NCBI GenBank assembly: GCA_963717135.1
Contig: CAVQVN010000003.1
Span: 248,001-312,000 of the forward strand
Length of the DNA stretch: 64,000 nt
DNA from: UBA4744 sp963717135
GTDB taxonomy: Bacteria > Actinomycetota > Acidimicrobiia > Spongiisociales > UBA4744
Direction: 5' to 3'
In this document: piece by piece, positions 32,832 through 40,943 of the stretch
Layout: each line of letters begins with the position of its first letter
Numbering within the stretch: position 1 is the stretch's first letter
Translations under genes and position numbers: made by a program
The notes under the pieces: generated by a model
What the model saw: the letters and a program-made list of their open reading frames with translations, nothing else
The model's database searches: none
What the model was told of the DNA's origin: nothing

Positions 32832-34697
32832 CCCGAGGATCGCCTCGATCCGACGGGCAATTGAGTCCGGGTCGAGTTCGACGTCGGCTTGCACGTCTGC
32901 GGCGGATCCCGAAGGCAGGAAACGGTCGGGAAGACCGAGCACGGAGACCTTGCCTGCCAGACCGTGTCGAGAAAATTCTTCGAGAACGGCTGCGCCAAAC
33001 CCGCCCGCCATGACGTTGTCTTCCAGGGTGACCACCTTTGGATAGTGCCCTGCCCATTCCGCCAGACGCGGGTCGAGGGGTTTGACCCAGCGAGCGTTGA
33101 CAATCCCACACGAGATCCCCTGCTGGGCAAGCATCCCGGCCGCCTTCACCGCCGGTTCCACCATGTTCCCAAGAGCCAGCAGAAGCACATCCTCGCCCTC
33201 CTGCACCAGGTCGGCGATCCCCACTTCGAGGGACTCCGCCGGAAAGGTCGGAACCGACGCCGCGGCGCCCTTGGGGAAGCGGATGGCAATCGGGCCGTCG
33301 AAATCCCAAGCCGTTTCCAGCATGCCGCACAGTTCCTCGGCGTCGGCCGGAGCACCGATCGTCAGGTTGGGGATCATGCGCAGGAAGGAGAGATCGAAGG
33401 CGCCGTGATGAGAGGAACCGTCGGGCCCGGTGATGCCGGCCCGATCGATCATGAACACGACCGGTAGATCATGCATCGCAACATCGGTGACGATCTGATC
33501 GAAGGCCCGCTGCAGGAAACTGGAATAGATGGCCACCACCGGACGCAAGCCGGTCATCGCCAATCCGGCGGCCAGCGTCACTGCGTGCTGCTCGGCGATA
33601 CCGGTGTCGATCACCCGGTCGGGAAACTCGCGAGCCATGGCCGACAAGCCGGTCGGCGAGATCATGGCGGCGCTGATAGCAACCAGATCTTGGCGGTCCC
33701 GGGCGGCGTGGACCAGCGCCTGACCGGCCACGCTGGTCAGCTTCAGCTCGGACTTGGCCGGCTGGCCGGACTCGACATCGAAGGCACCGACGCCGTGCAG
33801 CCTGTCCTCTTCGTTGTTGAGGGCCGGCTCGTAACCCGAACCCTTCTCTGTGACGATGTGTACCACCGACGGCTCATCGAACGACTTGGCGTGCTTCAAC
33901 GTCTCCTCGATCAGGTCGATGTCGTGGCCGTCGATCGCCCCGGAGTACTTGAGTCCCAGGGCATCGAAAACCGTTCCCGGTTCGATCAATTGCTTGATTG
34001 ATTCCTTGAGCCGGTGGGCCAGCTCATCGGCACCCTCTCCGATGGCCGGGATACTTCGCAGAATCCTCCCGATGGTCTTCTTGGTCCATTCGTATCGTGG
34101 ATCGAACCGGAGATGTCCGAGCGCGGCGATCCCCCCTACCGTCGGCGCGTAGGAGCGCCCGTTGTCGTTGACGACGATGATCAGCTTGGGTGGCTGCAAC
34201 ACCGCGATGTGGTTGAGCGCCTCGTAGGCCATCCCGCCGGTGAGGGCGCCATCGCCGATCACGGCCACGGTGTAGCTGTCGTCTCCGGCCCGTTGTTTGG
34301 CGAGCGCCATGCCCAGGGCGTATGAGAGCGACGTAGAGGCGTGGCTGTTCTCGACGAAATCATGCTCGCTCTCGGCCCGATTGGGATAGCCGGTGAGGCC
34401 CTCGTATTGCCGAAGGGTCTCAAACGAGTCGCGGCGACCGGTAACCAGTTTGTGCACGTAGGCCTGATGGCCGACATCCCAGATGATGCGATCGGTTGGA
34501 CTGTCAAAGATTCGGTGCAGGGCGAGGGTCAGCTCGACGACTCCCAGATTGGGCGAGAGGTGTCCTCCCGTCCGGGAAATCACGTCGACCAGGAAGGCCC
34601 GGATCTCACCGGCCAGTTGGGTCAACTGATCATGATCGAGGTCACGGAGATCGGCCGGACCGGTCAGACGAGCAAGCAGATTGTCGGTTGTGGTCAC
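32823..34697 (-). CDS. dxs: 1-deoxy-D-xylulose-5-phosphate synthase
   Basis: Thiamine-diphosphate enzyme of 624 residues that joins pyruvate and glyceraldehyde-3-phosphate, the first step of the MEP isoprenoid pathway. The N-terminal ThDP part has DVGHQAYVHKLVTGR and the GDGALTGGMAYEALN motif (Mg binding, about 150-164). The pyrimidine part has the catalytic Glu in DTGIAEQHAVTLAAG and DRAGITGPDGSSHHGAFDLS. The C-terminus is the transketolase-like domain. It is a single gene between two transporter operons. Its last codons and stop lie in a heptamer repeat. Confidence 0.96.
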   Translation of the reverse strand: MTTTDNLLARLTGPADLRDLDHDQLTQLAGEIRAFLVDVISRTGGHLSPNLGVVELTLALHRIFDSPTDRIIWDVGHQAYVHKLVTGRRDSFETLRQYEGLTGYPNRAESEHDFVENSHASTSLSYALGMALAKQRAGDDSYTVAVIGDGALTGGMAYEALNHIAVLQPPKLIIVVNDNGRSYAPTVGGIAALGHLRFDPRYEWTKKTIGRILRSIPAIGEGADELAHRLKESIKQLIEPGTVFDALGLKYSGAIDGHDIDLIEETLKHAKSFDEPSVVHIVTEKGSGYEPALNNEEDRLHGVGAFDVESGQPAKSELKLTSVAGQALVHAARDRQDLVAISAAMISPTGLSAMAREFPDRVIDTGIAEQHAVTLAAGLAMTGLRPVVAIYSSFLQRAFDQIVTDVAMHDLPVVFMIDRAGITGPDGSSHHGAFDLSFLRMIPNLTIGAPADAEELCGMLETAWDFDGPIAIRFPKGAAASVPTFPAESLEVGIADLVQEGEDVLLLALGNMVEPAVKAAGMLAQQGISCGIVNARWVKPLDPRLAEWAGHYPKVVTLEDNVMAGGFGAAVLEEFSRHGLAGKVSVLGLPDRFLPSGSAADVQADVELDPDSIARRIEAILGST

Positions 34698-34750
34698 AGG
34701 TCAACCTCGGATCTACGGTGCGAGGGCCCGACGGCCGGGCAATCGCTTCC

Positions 34751-34763
34751 TGATGAATCATCA
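34751..34763. promoter_or_regulatory. Palindrome in the dxs/amino-acid-transporter divergent region
   Basis: TGATGA-A-TCATCA is a perfect 13-bp palindrome about 55 bases upstream of dxs and 140 upstream of the divergent transporter. It is a possible operator for either unit; no regulator is beside it. Confidence 0.35.
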
Positions 34764-34905
34764 GATTAGTGAGCAGTCTGGATAGACCAACCTGGATCGT
34801 GTGCTTCCTTTCGCATAGGCAGCCTCTGGAAGAACGGCCTAACATCTCCAAGAGGGGAGAACGGTCGGAGGGCCGAACCCTCGACCAAACATGAGGAGGA
34901 AGGCC

Positions 34906-35679
34906 ATGAGAAGGAATACCACGGCGGCACTGATCCTGGTGCTGGCCTTTGCACTGATTGCCGGTGCCTGCGGAGACGGCGGTGGGGCCGACGAATACGA
35001 TTTGGTCGAACCGGGCAAGATACTTGTCTGTTCCGACATTCCATACGCTCCGTTCGAATTCGAGGAAGGGGCTTCCTATACCGGCTTCGACGTCGAACTG
35101 ATGGAAGCTATCGGCGCCGAGTTGGATCTTCCCGTGGAATTCATCGACTCGGGCTTCGAATCCATCACCAACGGAACGGCCATGGTTGGAGGGAGCTGCG
35201 ACATAGCGGCTTCCGCCATCACGATTCGCCCCGACCGGGAAGAGAACATCGATTTCTCCGACGGCTACTTCGACGCCGACCAGTCCCTCATGGTCAAGAC
35301 AGACTCCGGTATCACCAGCCTGACCGACATGGATGGCCTGCGTCTTGGTGTGCAGTCCGGGACTACCGGTGAGGCTTACGCAGAGGACAACGCTCCGGCT
35401 GGTACCGCGATCGTCGGATTCGGCGAAAGCGGTCAGTTGTTCCTCGCCATTGAGGCCGGGGACATCCAGGGCATCCTCCAGGACCTTCCGGTCAACGCTG
35501 AGCGGATGGTCGGCGACGACTCGCTCACCGTGGTCGAGACCTACCCGACCGGTGAGGTGTACGGGTTTGCGGTCAAGGAAGAGGGTAAGGAAGCGCTGCT
35601 CGAGGCAGTCAATGATGCGCTGGCCACCCTCAGGAGCAACGGCACCTACGACACCATCTACGACAAATGGTTCAAATAG
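34906..35679 (+). CDS. Amino-acid ABC transporter substrate-binding protein (GlnH/HisJ family)
   Basis: Lipoprotein of 257 residues. The signal peptide ends with IAGAC (Cys at about 23). The mature domain has the SBP_bac_3 hallmarks: ILVCSDIPYAPFEFEEGASYTGFDVELMEAIG (residues about 39-70), the ligand Arg in AASAITIRPDREENIDFSDGYF, and GLRLGVQSGTTGEAYAED. It binds a polar amino acid outside the membrane and delivers it to the permease encoded next. AGGAGGAAGG precedes ATG 34906; an ATG five codons earlier is less well placed. Confidence 0.93.
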   Translation: MRRNTTAALILVLAFALIAGACGDGGGADEYDLVEPGKILVCSDIPYAPFEFEEGASYTGFDVELMEAIGAELDLPVEFIDSGFESITNGTAMVGGSCDIAASAITIRPDREENIDFSDGYFDADQSLMVKTDSGITSLTDMDGLRLGVQSGTTGEAYAEDNAPAGTAIVGFGESGQLFLAIEAGDIQGILQDLPVNAERMVGDDSLTVVETYPTGEVYGFAVKEEGKEALLEAVNDALATLRSNGTYDTIYDKWFK

Positions 35680-35700
35680 ACCCATCCTGCTGAGCAGACT

Positions 35701-35729
35701 CGAGGGGAACCCGACTAGGGTTCCCCTCG
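35701..35729 (+). promoter_or_regulatory. Intercistronic hairpin between binding protein and permease
   Basis: CGAGGGGAACCC and GGGTTCCCCTCG pair over 12 perfect bases around GACTA, 22 bases after the binding-protein stop. CTATTT follows, a weak U-tract, so partial termination is plausible and would lower permease relative to binding protein. Confidence 0.8.
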
Positions 35730-35750
35730 CTATTTGACGAGGTGAACGAC

Positions 35751-36536
35751 ATGACCAAGGTCGCCAAGCAAAGGCTGCGAAGAGGACTCCTCTACGCCCT
35801 TCTCCTGGTCATCGTGCTGGCAGTGGCGTTGCTGGCCGATTGGCCGACCATCCAGAAAGCGTTCTTCAACCCCGACGTCGCCATCGACATGTTCCCCGAA
35901 GTCCTCACGGTGGCCGCTAAGAACACCATTGTCTACACCCTCTTGGCCTTCGCTCTCGGATTGATCCTGGCTCTGATCCTGGCATTGATGAAGCGATCCG
36001 AGATCAGACCGTACCGGTGGATCGCCACTACCTATATCGAGCTGTTTCGAGGTTTGCCCGCCCTGGTGACGTTGTCACTGGTGGCGTTCGGACTACCCAT
36101 CGCTCTTGGAGTGAGCATCCCGGGTGGCACCCTCGGCAAGGGAACCATCGGACTCGGAATCGTGGCCGGCGCCTATATGGCCGAGACCATTCGGGCCGGA
36201 ATCGAAGCAGTCCCGCGCGGCCAGATGGAAGCGGCCCGCTCACTGGGAATGAGCAAGGGAGTGGCAACGCGGTTGATCATCCTGCCGCAGGCTTTCCGCA
36301 TCATCATCCCGCCGCTCACCAACGAGGCGGTGATCTTGATCAAAGACACATCGCTCTATTTCGTTCTGGGAACCACCATTGTTTCCAAGGAGCTCACGAA
36401 ATTCGGAAACGACTTCATGAACGACACCTTCAACGGAACACCGCTAATCGTCATCGCGTTGGTGTACCTGGTCATCACGCTGCCTTTGACCAGATTTGTC
36501 GCTCAACTCGAGAAGCGGGCAGCGAGGGCGAGGTGA
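35751..36536 (+). CDS. Amino-acid ABC transporter permease
   Basis: Membrane subunit of 261 residues with five or six membrane segments, of the HisMQ family. TTYIELFRGLPALVTLSLVAFG and the EAA loop AGIEAVPRGQMEAARSLGMS (about 150-169) are standard. Only one permease gene is present, so a homodimer is expected, unlike the Aap-type importer on the other side of dxs. GAGGTG six bases upstream supports ATG 35751 over an earlier GTG. The ATPase gene begins three bases after its stop. Confidence 0.93.
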   Translation: MTKVAKQRLRRGLLYALLLVIVLAVALLADWPTIQKAFFNPDVAIDMFPEVLTVAAKNTIVYTLLAFALGLILALILALMKRSEIRPYRWIATTYIELFRGLPALVTLSLVAFGLPIALGVSIPGGTLGKGTIGLGIVAGAYMAETIRAGIEAVPRGQMEAARSLGMSKGVATRLIILPQAFRIIIPPLTNEAVILIKDTSLYFVLGTTIVSKELTKFGNDFMNDTFNGTPLIVIALVYLVITLPLTRFVAQLEKRAARAR

Positions 36537-36539
36537 ACC

Positions 36540-37286
36540 ATGGATAACAAAGTTCCCCCCATTCAGGTAATCGAGCTTCACAAGTACTTCGGTGAGCTGC
36601 AGGTCTTGCGCGGGATCGACTTTCAGGTGGCCGAGCGTGAAGTCGTATGCGTGATCGGACCCTCCGGGTCGGGGAAATCGACCTTGCTGCGGTGCGTGAA
36701 TCTCCTCGAAATCCCCACATCGGGCAAGGTACTGGTTGAGGGCATCGACCTCACCGATCCCGAGACCGACGTAGACGCGGTTCGGGCTCGCATCGGCATG
36801 GTGTTTCAACAATTCAATCTGTTTCCGCACCTCACCGTTCTGCGCAATCTGACCATCGCCCAGAGACAGGTGTTGAACCGCTCGGAGGACGAAGCCAACG
36901 AGGTAGCCCGAAAGGTTCTCGAGCGAGTCGGCATGGTCGACAAGATCGACGAGTACCCGATCCGTCTGTCCGGTGGTCAACAACAGCGGGTCGCCATCGC
37001 CCGATCCTTGTCGATGAACCCGGACATGATGCTGTTCGACGAGCCGACCAGCGCCCTTGATCCGGAATTAGTGGGAGAGGTGCTAGACGTCATGCGGGGT
37101 CTTGCCGAGGAAGGCATGACCATGATGGTGGTCACCCACGAGATGGGCTTCGCCCGACAAGTTGGCGATCGAGTGGTGTTCATGGATGGCGGCGTGGTGG
37201 TCGAGGATGGTCCACCCGACGAGGTCCTCCTCAATCCCCAAGAAGAACGAACCCAGAAATTCCTCCAGGCGGTGCTGCAGCAGTAG
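36540..37286 (+). CDS. Amino-acid ABC transporter ATP-binding protein (GlnQ-type)
   Basis: ATPase of 248 residues. Walker A GPSGSGKSTLLRCVNLLE (about 40), Q-loop FQQFNLFPHLTVLRN, signature LSGGQQQRVAIARSL, Walker B MMLFDEPTSALDPEL and VVTHEMGFARQVGDR are all intact. It serves the single permease before it. A small membrane protein gene begins nine bases after its stop with its own strong ribosome site, suggesting co-expression with the transporter. Confidence 0.95.
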   Translation: MDNKVPPIQVIELHKYFGELQVLRGIDFQVAEREVVCVIGPSGSGKSTLLRCVNLLEIPTSGKVLVEGIDLTDPETDVDAVRARIGMVFQQFNLFPHLTVLRNLTIAQRQVLNRSEDEANEVARKVLERVGMVDKIDEYPIRLSGGQQQRVAIARSLSMNPDMMLFDEPTSALDPELVGEVLDVMRGLAEEGMTMMVVTHEMGFARQVGDRVVFMDGGVVVEDGPPDEVLLNPQEERTQKFLQAVLQQ

Positions 37287-37294
37287 GAGGATCC

Positions 37295-37510
37295 ATGGAA
37301 TGGATCCTCGACGCCGTGGCCCTCGTCATCGCGATTGCGGTTGTGTGGTGGGTAGTCAGGTACGCCCGATCCGTTTTCAAAGGTGACTACCGGCACCCCA
37401 AAGACCTCAAGCAAACCTGGTGGGTCGCCGGCAGCGGGACCCACGGTGGAGCGGGAGGTCAAGTGCCTCCCCTGCTCCCCGATCACGATCCTGAGGACGA
37501 CATCAGATAA
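37295..37510 (+). CDS. Small membrane protein A of a paralogous pair
   Basis: Protein of 71 residues with one N-terminal membrane segment (about 4-22, ILDAVALVIAIAVVWWVV) and a hydrophilic C-terminus. After the membrane it reads RYARSVFKGDYRHPKDLKQTWW, then a Gly/Pro-rich, acidic tail. AGGAGG precedes the ATG at good distance, making it a real gene. The neighbour at 37699 has the same plan (RYAxSVxxGYRH, then KxxWWxxG), so they are paralogues of an unrecognised family. It follows the amino-acid ATPase gene by nine bases and may be an accessory of that importer. Confidence 0.75.
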   Translation: MEWILDAVALVIAIAVVWWVVRYARSVFKGDYRHPKDLKQTWWVAGSGTHGGAGGQVPPLLPDHDPEDDIR

Positions 37511-37698
37511 ACAGCTACCAGCTTCCGGCGCCCGGCGACCCCGGTAACCCGCGTCGTTCGTCGGCCCGGGGATCGAGTAGTATTTGCTCTGAGGGCAGGG
37601 TCGTCGGTGACGGCCCGTTTTTAACGCTCAACCAACCCCAGCGCGGCCGGGACCCAGCCGTCCCACAAGCCGAACACCCACTAGCAGGAGGACTCACT

Positions 37699-37899
37699 AT
37701 GGGATCGATGATCACCTGGATCGCCGGTGCCGCAATCGTGGCAGGAGCAAGTTGGCTCGGAAGATATGCCATATCCGTCCGGCGGGGCTACCGCCATGAC
37801 CCACACGCCAAATCGGTGTGGTGGTCGCCGGGACAAATCCCCACTCCGCATATCGACGGAAACCGCGAGGATGAGCAGCCGGTCAACAGTCACCAGTAA
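37699..37899 (+). CDS. Small membrane protein B of a paralogous pair
   Basis: Protein of 66 residues. One N-terminal membrane segment (about 4-20, ITWIAGAAIVAGASWLG) is followed by RYAISVRRGYRHDPHAKSVWW and a short acidic/polar tail. AGGAGG lies eight bases before the ATG. It shares the pattern W-x(n)-RYAxSV-GYRH-K-WW-G with the protein encoded at 37295. Its last codons (NSHQ and the TAA stop) are made from degenerate units of a heptamer array that continues beyond the gene. The 188 bases between the two genes contain no other gene and could hold a promoter. Function unknown. Confidence 0.7.
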   Translation: MGSMITWIAGAAIVAGASWLGRYAISVRRGYRHDPHAKSVWWSPGQIPTPHIDGNREDEQPVNSHQ

Positions 37900-37932
37900 C
37901 CAGCAATCAGCAATCAGCAATCAGCAATCAGT
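37884..37932. repeat. Heptamer array overlapping the stop of small gene B
   Basis: CAACAGT, CACCAGT, AACCAGC, three AATCAGC and AATCAGT run in exact register. The first two and a half units lie inside the coding region and supply its stop codon. It is the same motif as the 11-unit array at 5651. Confidence 0.9.
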
Positions 37933-37977
37933 TTCTCGTTGTTGCTCGTGGCTTGGTGCCTGACGCTGAAACCGCTT

Positions 37978-38111
37978 CGTACCTCGTACCTCGTACCTAG
38001 TACCTCGTACCTAGTACCTGGTACCTCGTACCGCGGCCACCGTTGCTAGGAGGTCGGGGGGCGAGCGAAACCGGAAACCCGAACCTGAAACCTGACCTGA
38101 AACCTGAAACC
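37978..38111. repeat. Two further heptamer arrays before the HemD-like gene
   Basis: Eight units of CGTACCT with variants AGTACCT and GGTACCT occupy 37978-38033. Units AAACCGG, AAACCCG, AACCTGA x2 and CCTGAAA x2 occupy 38068-38109. The first motif matches the arrays that bound the 475-bp element; the second matches the array at 51015. Confidence 0.9.
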
Positions 38112-38118
38112 GCGAGCA

Positions 38119-38862
38119 CTAGCTCGTCAGTAGTGCACTCGCCAGGGTCTCGGCCAAGATTTCGAAGTGAGGACGGCGGACCAGAACGTCGGGACCGCGG
38201 CCGTAACGGCGCAGGGCTGCCGCGGTGGCGGGGCTGATGGCGGCCACCACAATCCCCACCAGGTCACGAACCTCCATCCATCCCTCCACCGCCGGCGAAG
38301 ACTCGAAGACGACTGCCTCTACCGGATCAGCCGCCGGCGCCAGAGGGACCCACCCGTACACGGCTACCGACACCAGTTCTGCGGCGGCGTCCGCCGCTGA
38401 GACAATGATTCTCGGGTCGACGCCCTCGTCATGGGGGTAAGCGATTCGCATACCTGCCGCCCTGCGCATTAGATAGGCCGTGAAATCGGAGCGGTTGCCG
38501 GTGCCGATGTGCGCCACCCGGCCTCCTCGTTCCTCGACCCGGGATGCCCCCGCCGCCGTCAACATGGCTATCGGAGTGTCCGGGATCGGACCTTGCGGCC
38601 ACAGCACATCGAACGCCCGCGAAGAGGTGAGGACCACTAGATCAGCTTCTTCCACTGCCGCCCGGGCGCGCGCCAGATCGGCTTCGTCTGCCTGCTGGAT
38701 GCGCACACAGGGAAGCGCCACCGGACGAAGCCCCACTGCCACCAGCTCGGCGGCCATCCCCGCCGAAGCTTCGACACTGGCGGTTACCGCCACCCGGGGC
38801 ACGGCGTTGTCCACCCCTCCAAGCGTACGCATCCGCTTCGGCCCGTGCTCGACTCGAGACAT
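38119..38862 (-). CDS. Uroporphyrinogen-III synthase-like protein (HemD family)
   Basis: Protein of 247 residues with the two alpha/beta domains of HemD. It opens the fold with RVAVTASVEASAGMAAELVAVGLRPVALPCVRI (about 23-55), then DLVVLTSSRAFDVLW, AMLTAAGASRVEERGGRVA, and in the second domain VEAVVFESSPAVEGWMEV and VAAISPATAAALRRYG, which match the SSxxAV and IGxxTA motifs. HemD closes hydroxymethylbilane into the tetrapyrrole ring. No other heme genes are near, so a relative with another role is possible. A start at 38832 is an alternative. Confidence 0.75.
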   Translation of the reverse strand: MSRVEHGPKRMRTLGGVDNAVPRVAVTASVEASAGMAAELVAVGLRPVALPCVRIQQADEADLARARAAVEEADLVVLTSSRAFDVLWPQGPIPDTPIAMLTAAGASRVEERGGRVAHIGTGNRSDFTAYLMRRAAGMRIAYPHDEGVDPRIIVSAADAAAELVSVAVYGWVPLAPAADPVEAVVFESSPAVEGWMEVRDLVGIVVAAISPATAAALRRYGRGPDVLVRRPHFEILAETLASALLTS

Positions 38863-38908
38863 CTAGGCTGCACCCAGAGCGAAGGGCAAACGGGCGATCG
38901 GTGCGATC

Positions 38909-40051
38909 GTGACGGACGAAACCAGAACCAGGCGCAACATCCCGGTGCGATTCCGGGTAGCCCTCGTGCTGTTTCTCCTCTATCTGTTCCTCGTCGGGGT
39001 CAAAGCCCTCGAGAGCGGCATAAAGGGGTTCGGGGAGGATTTCACAGATTCGCTTTTTGAAGGAGTATCCAACCCGCTGGCCGGGCTATTCGTCGGCGTC
39101 CTGGCCACGGTCCTCGTGCAATCCTCATCTGTGTCGACCGCGACCATCGTCGGTCTGGTAGGAGCCGGAACACTCACCGTCCCATTGGCCGTCCCCATGA
39201 TCATGGGAGCCAACATCGGCACGACGGTGACCAATACCCTCGCCTCGATGGGCTACCTTCGGCGCAGCTCCGAATTCCGCCGGGCTTTTGCCGGCGCCAC
39301 CATGCACGACTTCTTCAACGTGATGGCGGTCGCAGTACTCCTACCTCTTGAGCTTGCAACCAAATTCCTGTCGAGATCGGCCGAGGCATTGGCGGGATTG
39401 CTGGGAAGGTCGACGAACATCGAGTTTGAAAGCCCGGACAGTCCGATCAAGACGGCCGTGTCCGCACCGGTCAAGTTGTTGGAGAAGGTGTTCGAAAGCC
39501 TGGGGGCCGGCAACACCCTGATGGGCATCCTGTTGCTGGTCGTCGGGCTCGGCCTTATCTTCTTGGCCCTGGCCTACATCACCCGCAACATGAAGCTGGT
39601 GGTAGCAGGACGCATCGAGCGATCCATGAACGCGGTCCTCGCCAAGGGTGGCGGCCTTACGGCCATGGCCATTGGTCTCATCATGACGGTGGCCGTGCAA
39701 TCGTCGAGTATCACAACCTCGGTGCTGGTACCGATGATCGCCGCCGGTGTCCTGACGCTCACCAACGCCTACCCCATCACTCTGGGCGCCAACGTGGGCA
39801 CCACGGTTACAGCCCTGCTGGCCTCCCTCGCCACAGAGCGGCCCGAAGGGTTGGTCATTGCCCTGACCCACACCTTGTTCAACATCAGCGGCATCCTGCT
39901 GTTCTATCCCATCCCGCAGCTGAGAAGGATCCCCCTCTTCCTGGCCCAGAAGTTGGCGCAAGTGGCAGAAGTCAGGAAGTCGCTTGTGATTGTGTATGTA
40001 ATCGGGGGCTTCGTTTTGGTCCCCTTGATTGGGATACTGATACTGCAATGA
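38909..40051 (+). CDS. Na/Pi cotransporter family protein (NptA/YjbB-like)
   Basis: Integral membrane carrier of 380 residues with two inverted Na_Pi_cotrans repeats. Each repeat carries a QSSS motif: VLATVLVQSSSVSTATIVG (about 70) and IMTVAVQSSSITTSVLV (about 270), and each is followed by GANIGTTVTN or GANVGTTVTA. About eight to nine membrane segments. It moves phosphate with sodium. The PhoU-like gene starts 13 bases after its stop; in YjbB-type proteins PhoU is fused to the carrier, so the two genes likely act as one system. Confidence 0.92.
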   Translation: MTDETRTRRNIPVRFRVALVLFLLYLFLVGVKALESGIKGFGEDFTDSLFEGVSNPLAGLFVGVLATVLVQSSSVSTATIVGLVGAGTLTVPLAVPMIMGANIGTTVTNTLASMGYLRRSSEFRRAFAGATMHDFFNVMAVAVLLPLELATKFLSRSAEALAGLLGRSTNIEFESPDSPIKTAVSAPVKLLEKVFESLGAGNTLMGILLLVVGLGLIFLALAYITRNMKLVVAGRIERSMNAVLAKGGGLTAMAIGLIMTVAVQSSSITTSVLVPMIAAGVLTLTNAYPITLGANVGTTVTALLASLATERPEGLVIALTHTLFNISGILLFYPIPQLRRIPLFLAQKLAQVAEVRKSLVIVYVIGGFVLVPLIGILILQ

Positions 40052-40063
40052 TGGGAGTGAAAC

Positions 40064-40738
40064 ATGGTGCTTGATTTTTTCCGGGGAGGCGGAGACGCGC
40101 AGCTCGAGCAGATCGAGGCGCAGATCCGCCAGATGCTGGTCGATGACCGGCACACGTTCGACACTGCCATTAACGCCCTGATCGGGGGCACCGACCCGGA
40201 GCTGGTCCGCAAGGACGTCCATAAGTCAGATAGGCGCGTCAACAAGGCTGAACGGGCGGTCCGGCGGCAACTGGTCGTGCATGTGAGCGTGCGGGGCACT
40301 TCGGCCGATATCACGCTCGTGCTGGCCTCGATGAGCGTCGTCAAGGACGCGGAGCGTATCGGTGATTACTCCAAGAACATCTGGGACATTGCCAACAGCG
40401 GGATCGACCTATCGGATGCCGAAGACATCGGCGTACTGATGAGGCACCGGGACCGCATCTCGACACTCATTGGCGAAACCGCCCGGGTTTTCGGTGATAG
40501 GGATCTCGAAGCCGCCCACAACTTGCTGCGAGGCGGCGACGCGTTGCAGGCCGAGTACGAAGAACTGATCGACGAGCAACTCCGCACCGACCGGCCGGGG
40601 CGCGAGGCTGTCCCGCGCGCCTTGCTCTATCGGTACTTCAAACGGATCACCGCCCATTTGTTGAACATCCTCACTTCACTGGTCATGCCGATCGACCGCC
40701 TCGACTACTACGACGAGGACAAAGCCGACCGCGAGTAG
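40064..40738 (+). CDS. PhoU-domain protein linked to the Na/Pi carrier
   Basis: Cytoplasmic all-helical protein of 224 residues. The PhoU signature is seen in SVVKDAERIGDYSKNIWDIAN (about 103-123), with its acidic metal-binding residues, and again around LLYRYFKRITAHLLNILTSLV (about 190-210). It starts 13 bases after the Na/Pi carrier gene and probably gates that carrier. The 205 bases after it hold a degenerate period-7 run beginning in the stop region (GCGAGTA, GCGAGTT) and no clear gene. Its ATG is preceded by GGGAG. Confidence 0.85.
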   Translation: MVLDFFRGGGDAQLEQIEAQIRQMLVDDRHTFDTAINALIGGTDPELVRKDVHKSDRRVNKAERAVRRQLVVHVSVRGTSADITLVLASMSVVKDAERIGDYSKNIWDIANSGIDLSDAEDIGVLMRHRDRISTLIGETARVFGDRDLEAAHNLLRGGDALQAEYEELIDEQLRTDRPGREAVPRALLYRYFKRITAHLLNILTSLVMPIDRLDYYDEDKADRE

Positions 40739-40943
40739 CGAGTTGCGCTGGCGGTTTCAGGTTCGTTTCTCGTTTCTGGCAACTAGCGGTCGTGTCGGCC
40801 TCTCCCGCCGGCGGAAGAGGCGCGGCGCGGTCCTGGGCAGCGCCGCGGCGAGGGTGGTGGCAATCGCCGTCGCCTAAGGTCTGGGACGCCTCATCGGGTT
40901 GGGGGTCAAGGCCATCAAGCGCCGGGTGGGAACCGGGACGCGA

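Noticed and set aside
37884..38111. Possible CRISPR array
   Set aside because: The repeats are contiguous 7-mers without spacers and there are no cas genes.
40790..40930. Basic and hydrophobic reading through a stop after the PhoU-like gene (RRRKRRGAVLGSAAARV then GLGRLIGLGVKAIKRR)
   Set aside because: An in-frame TAA interrupts it, there is no start with a ribosome site, and the composition could be chance in GC-rich spacer.
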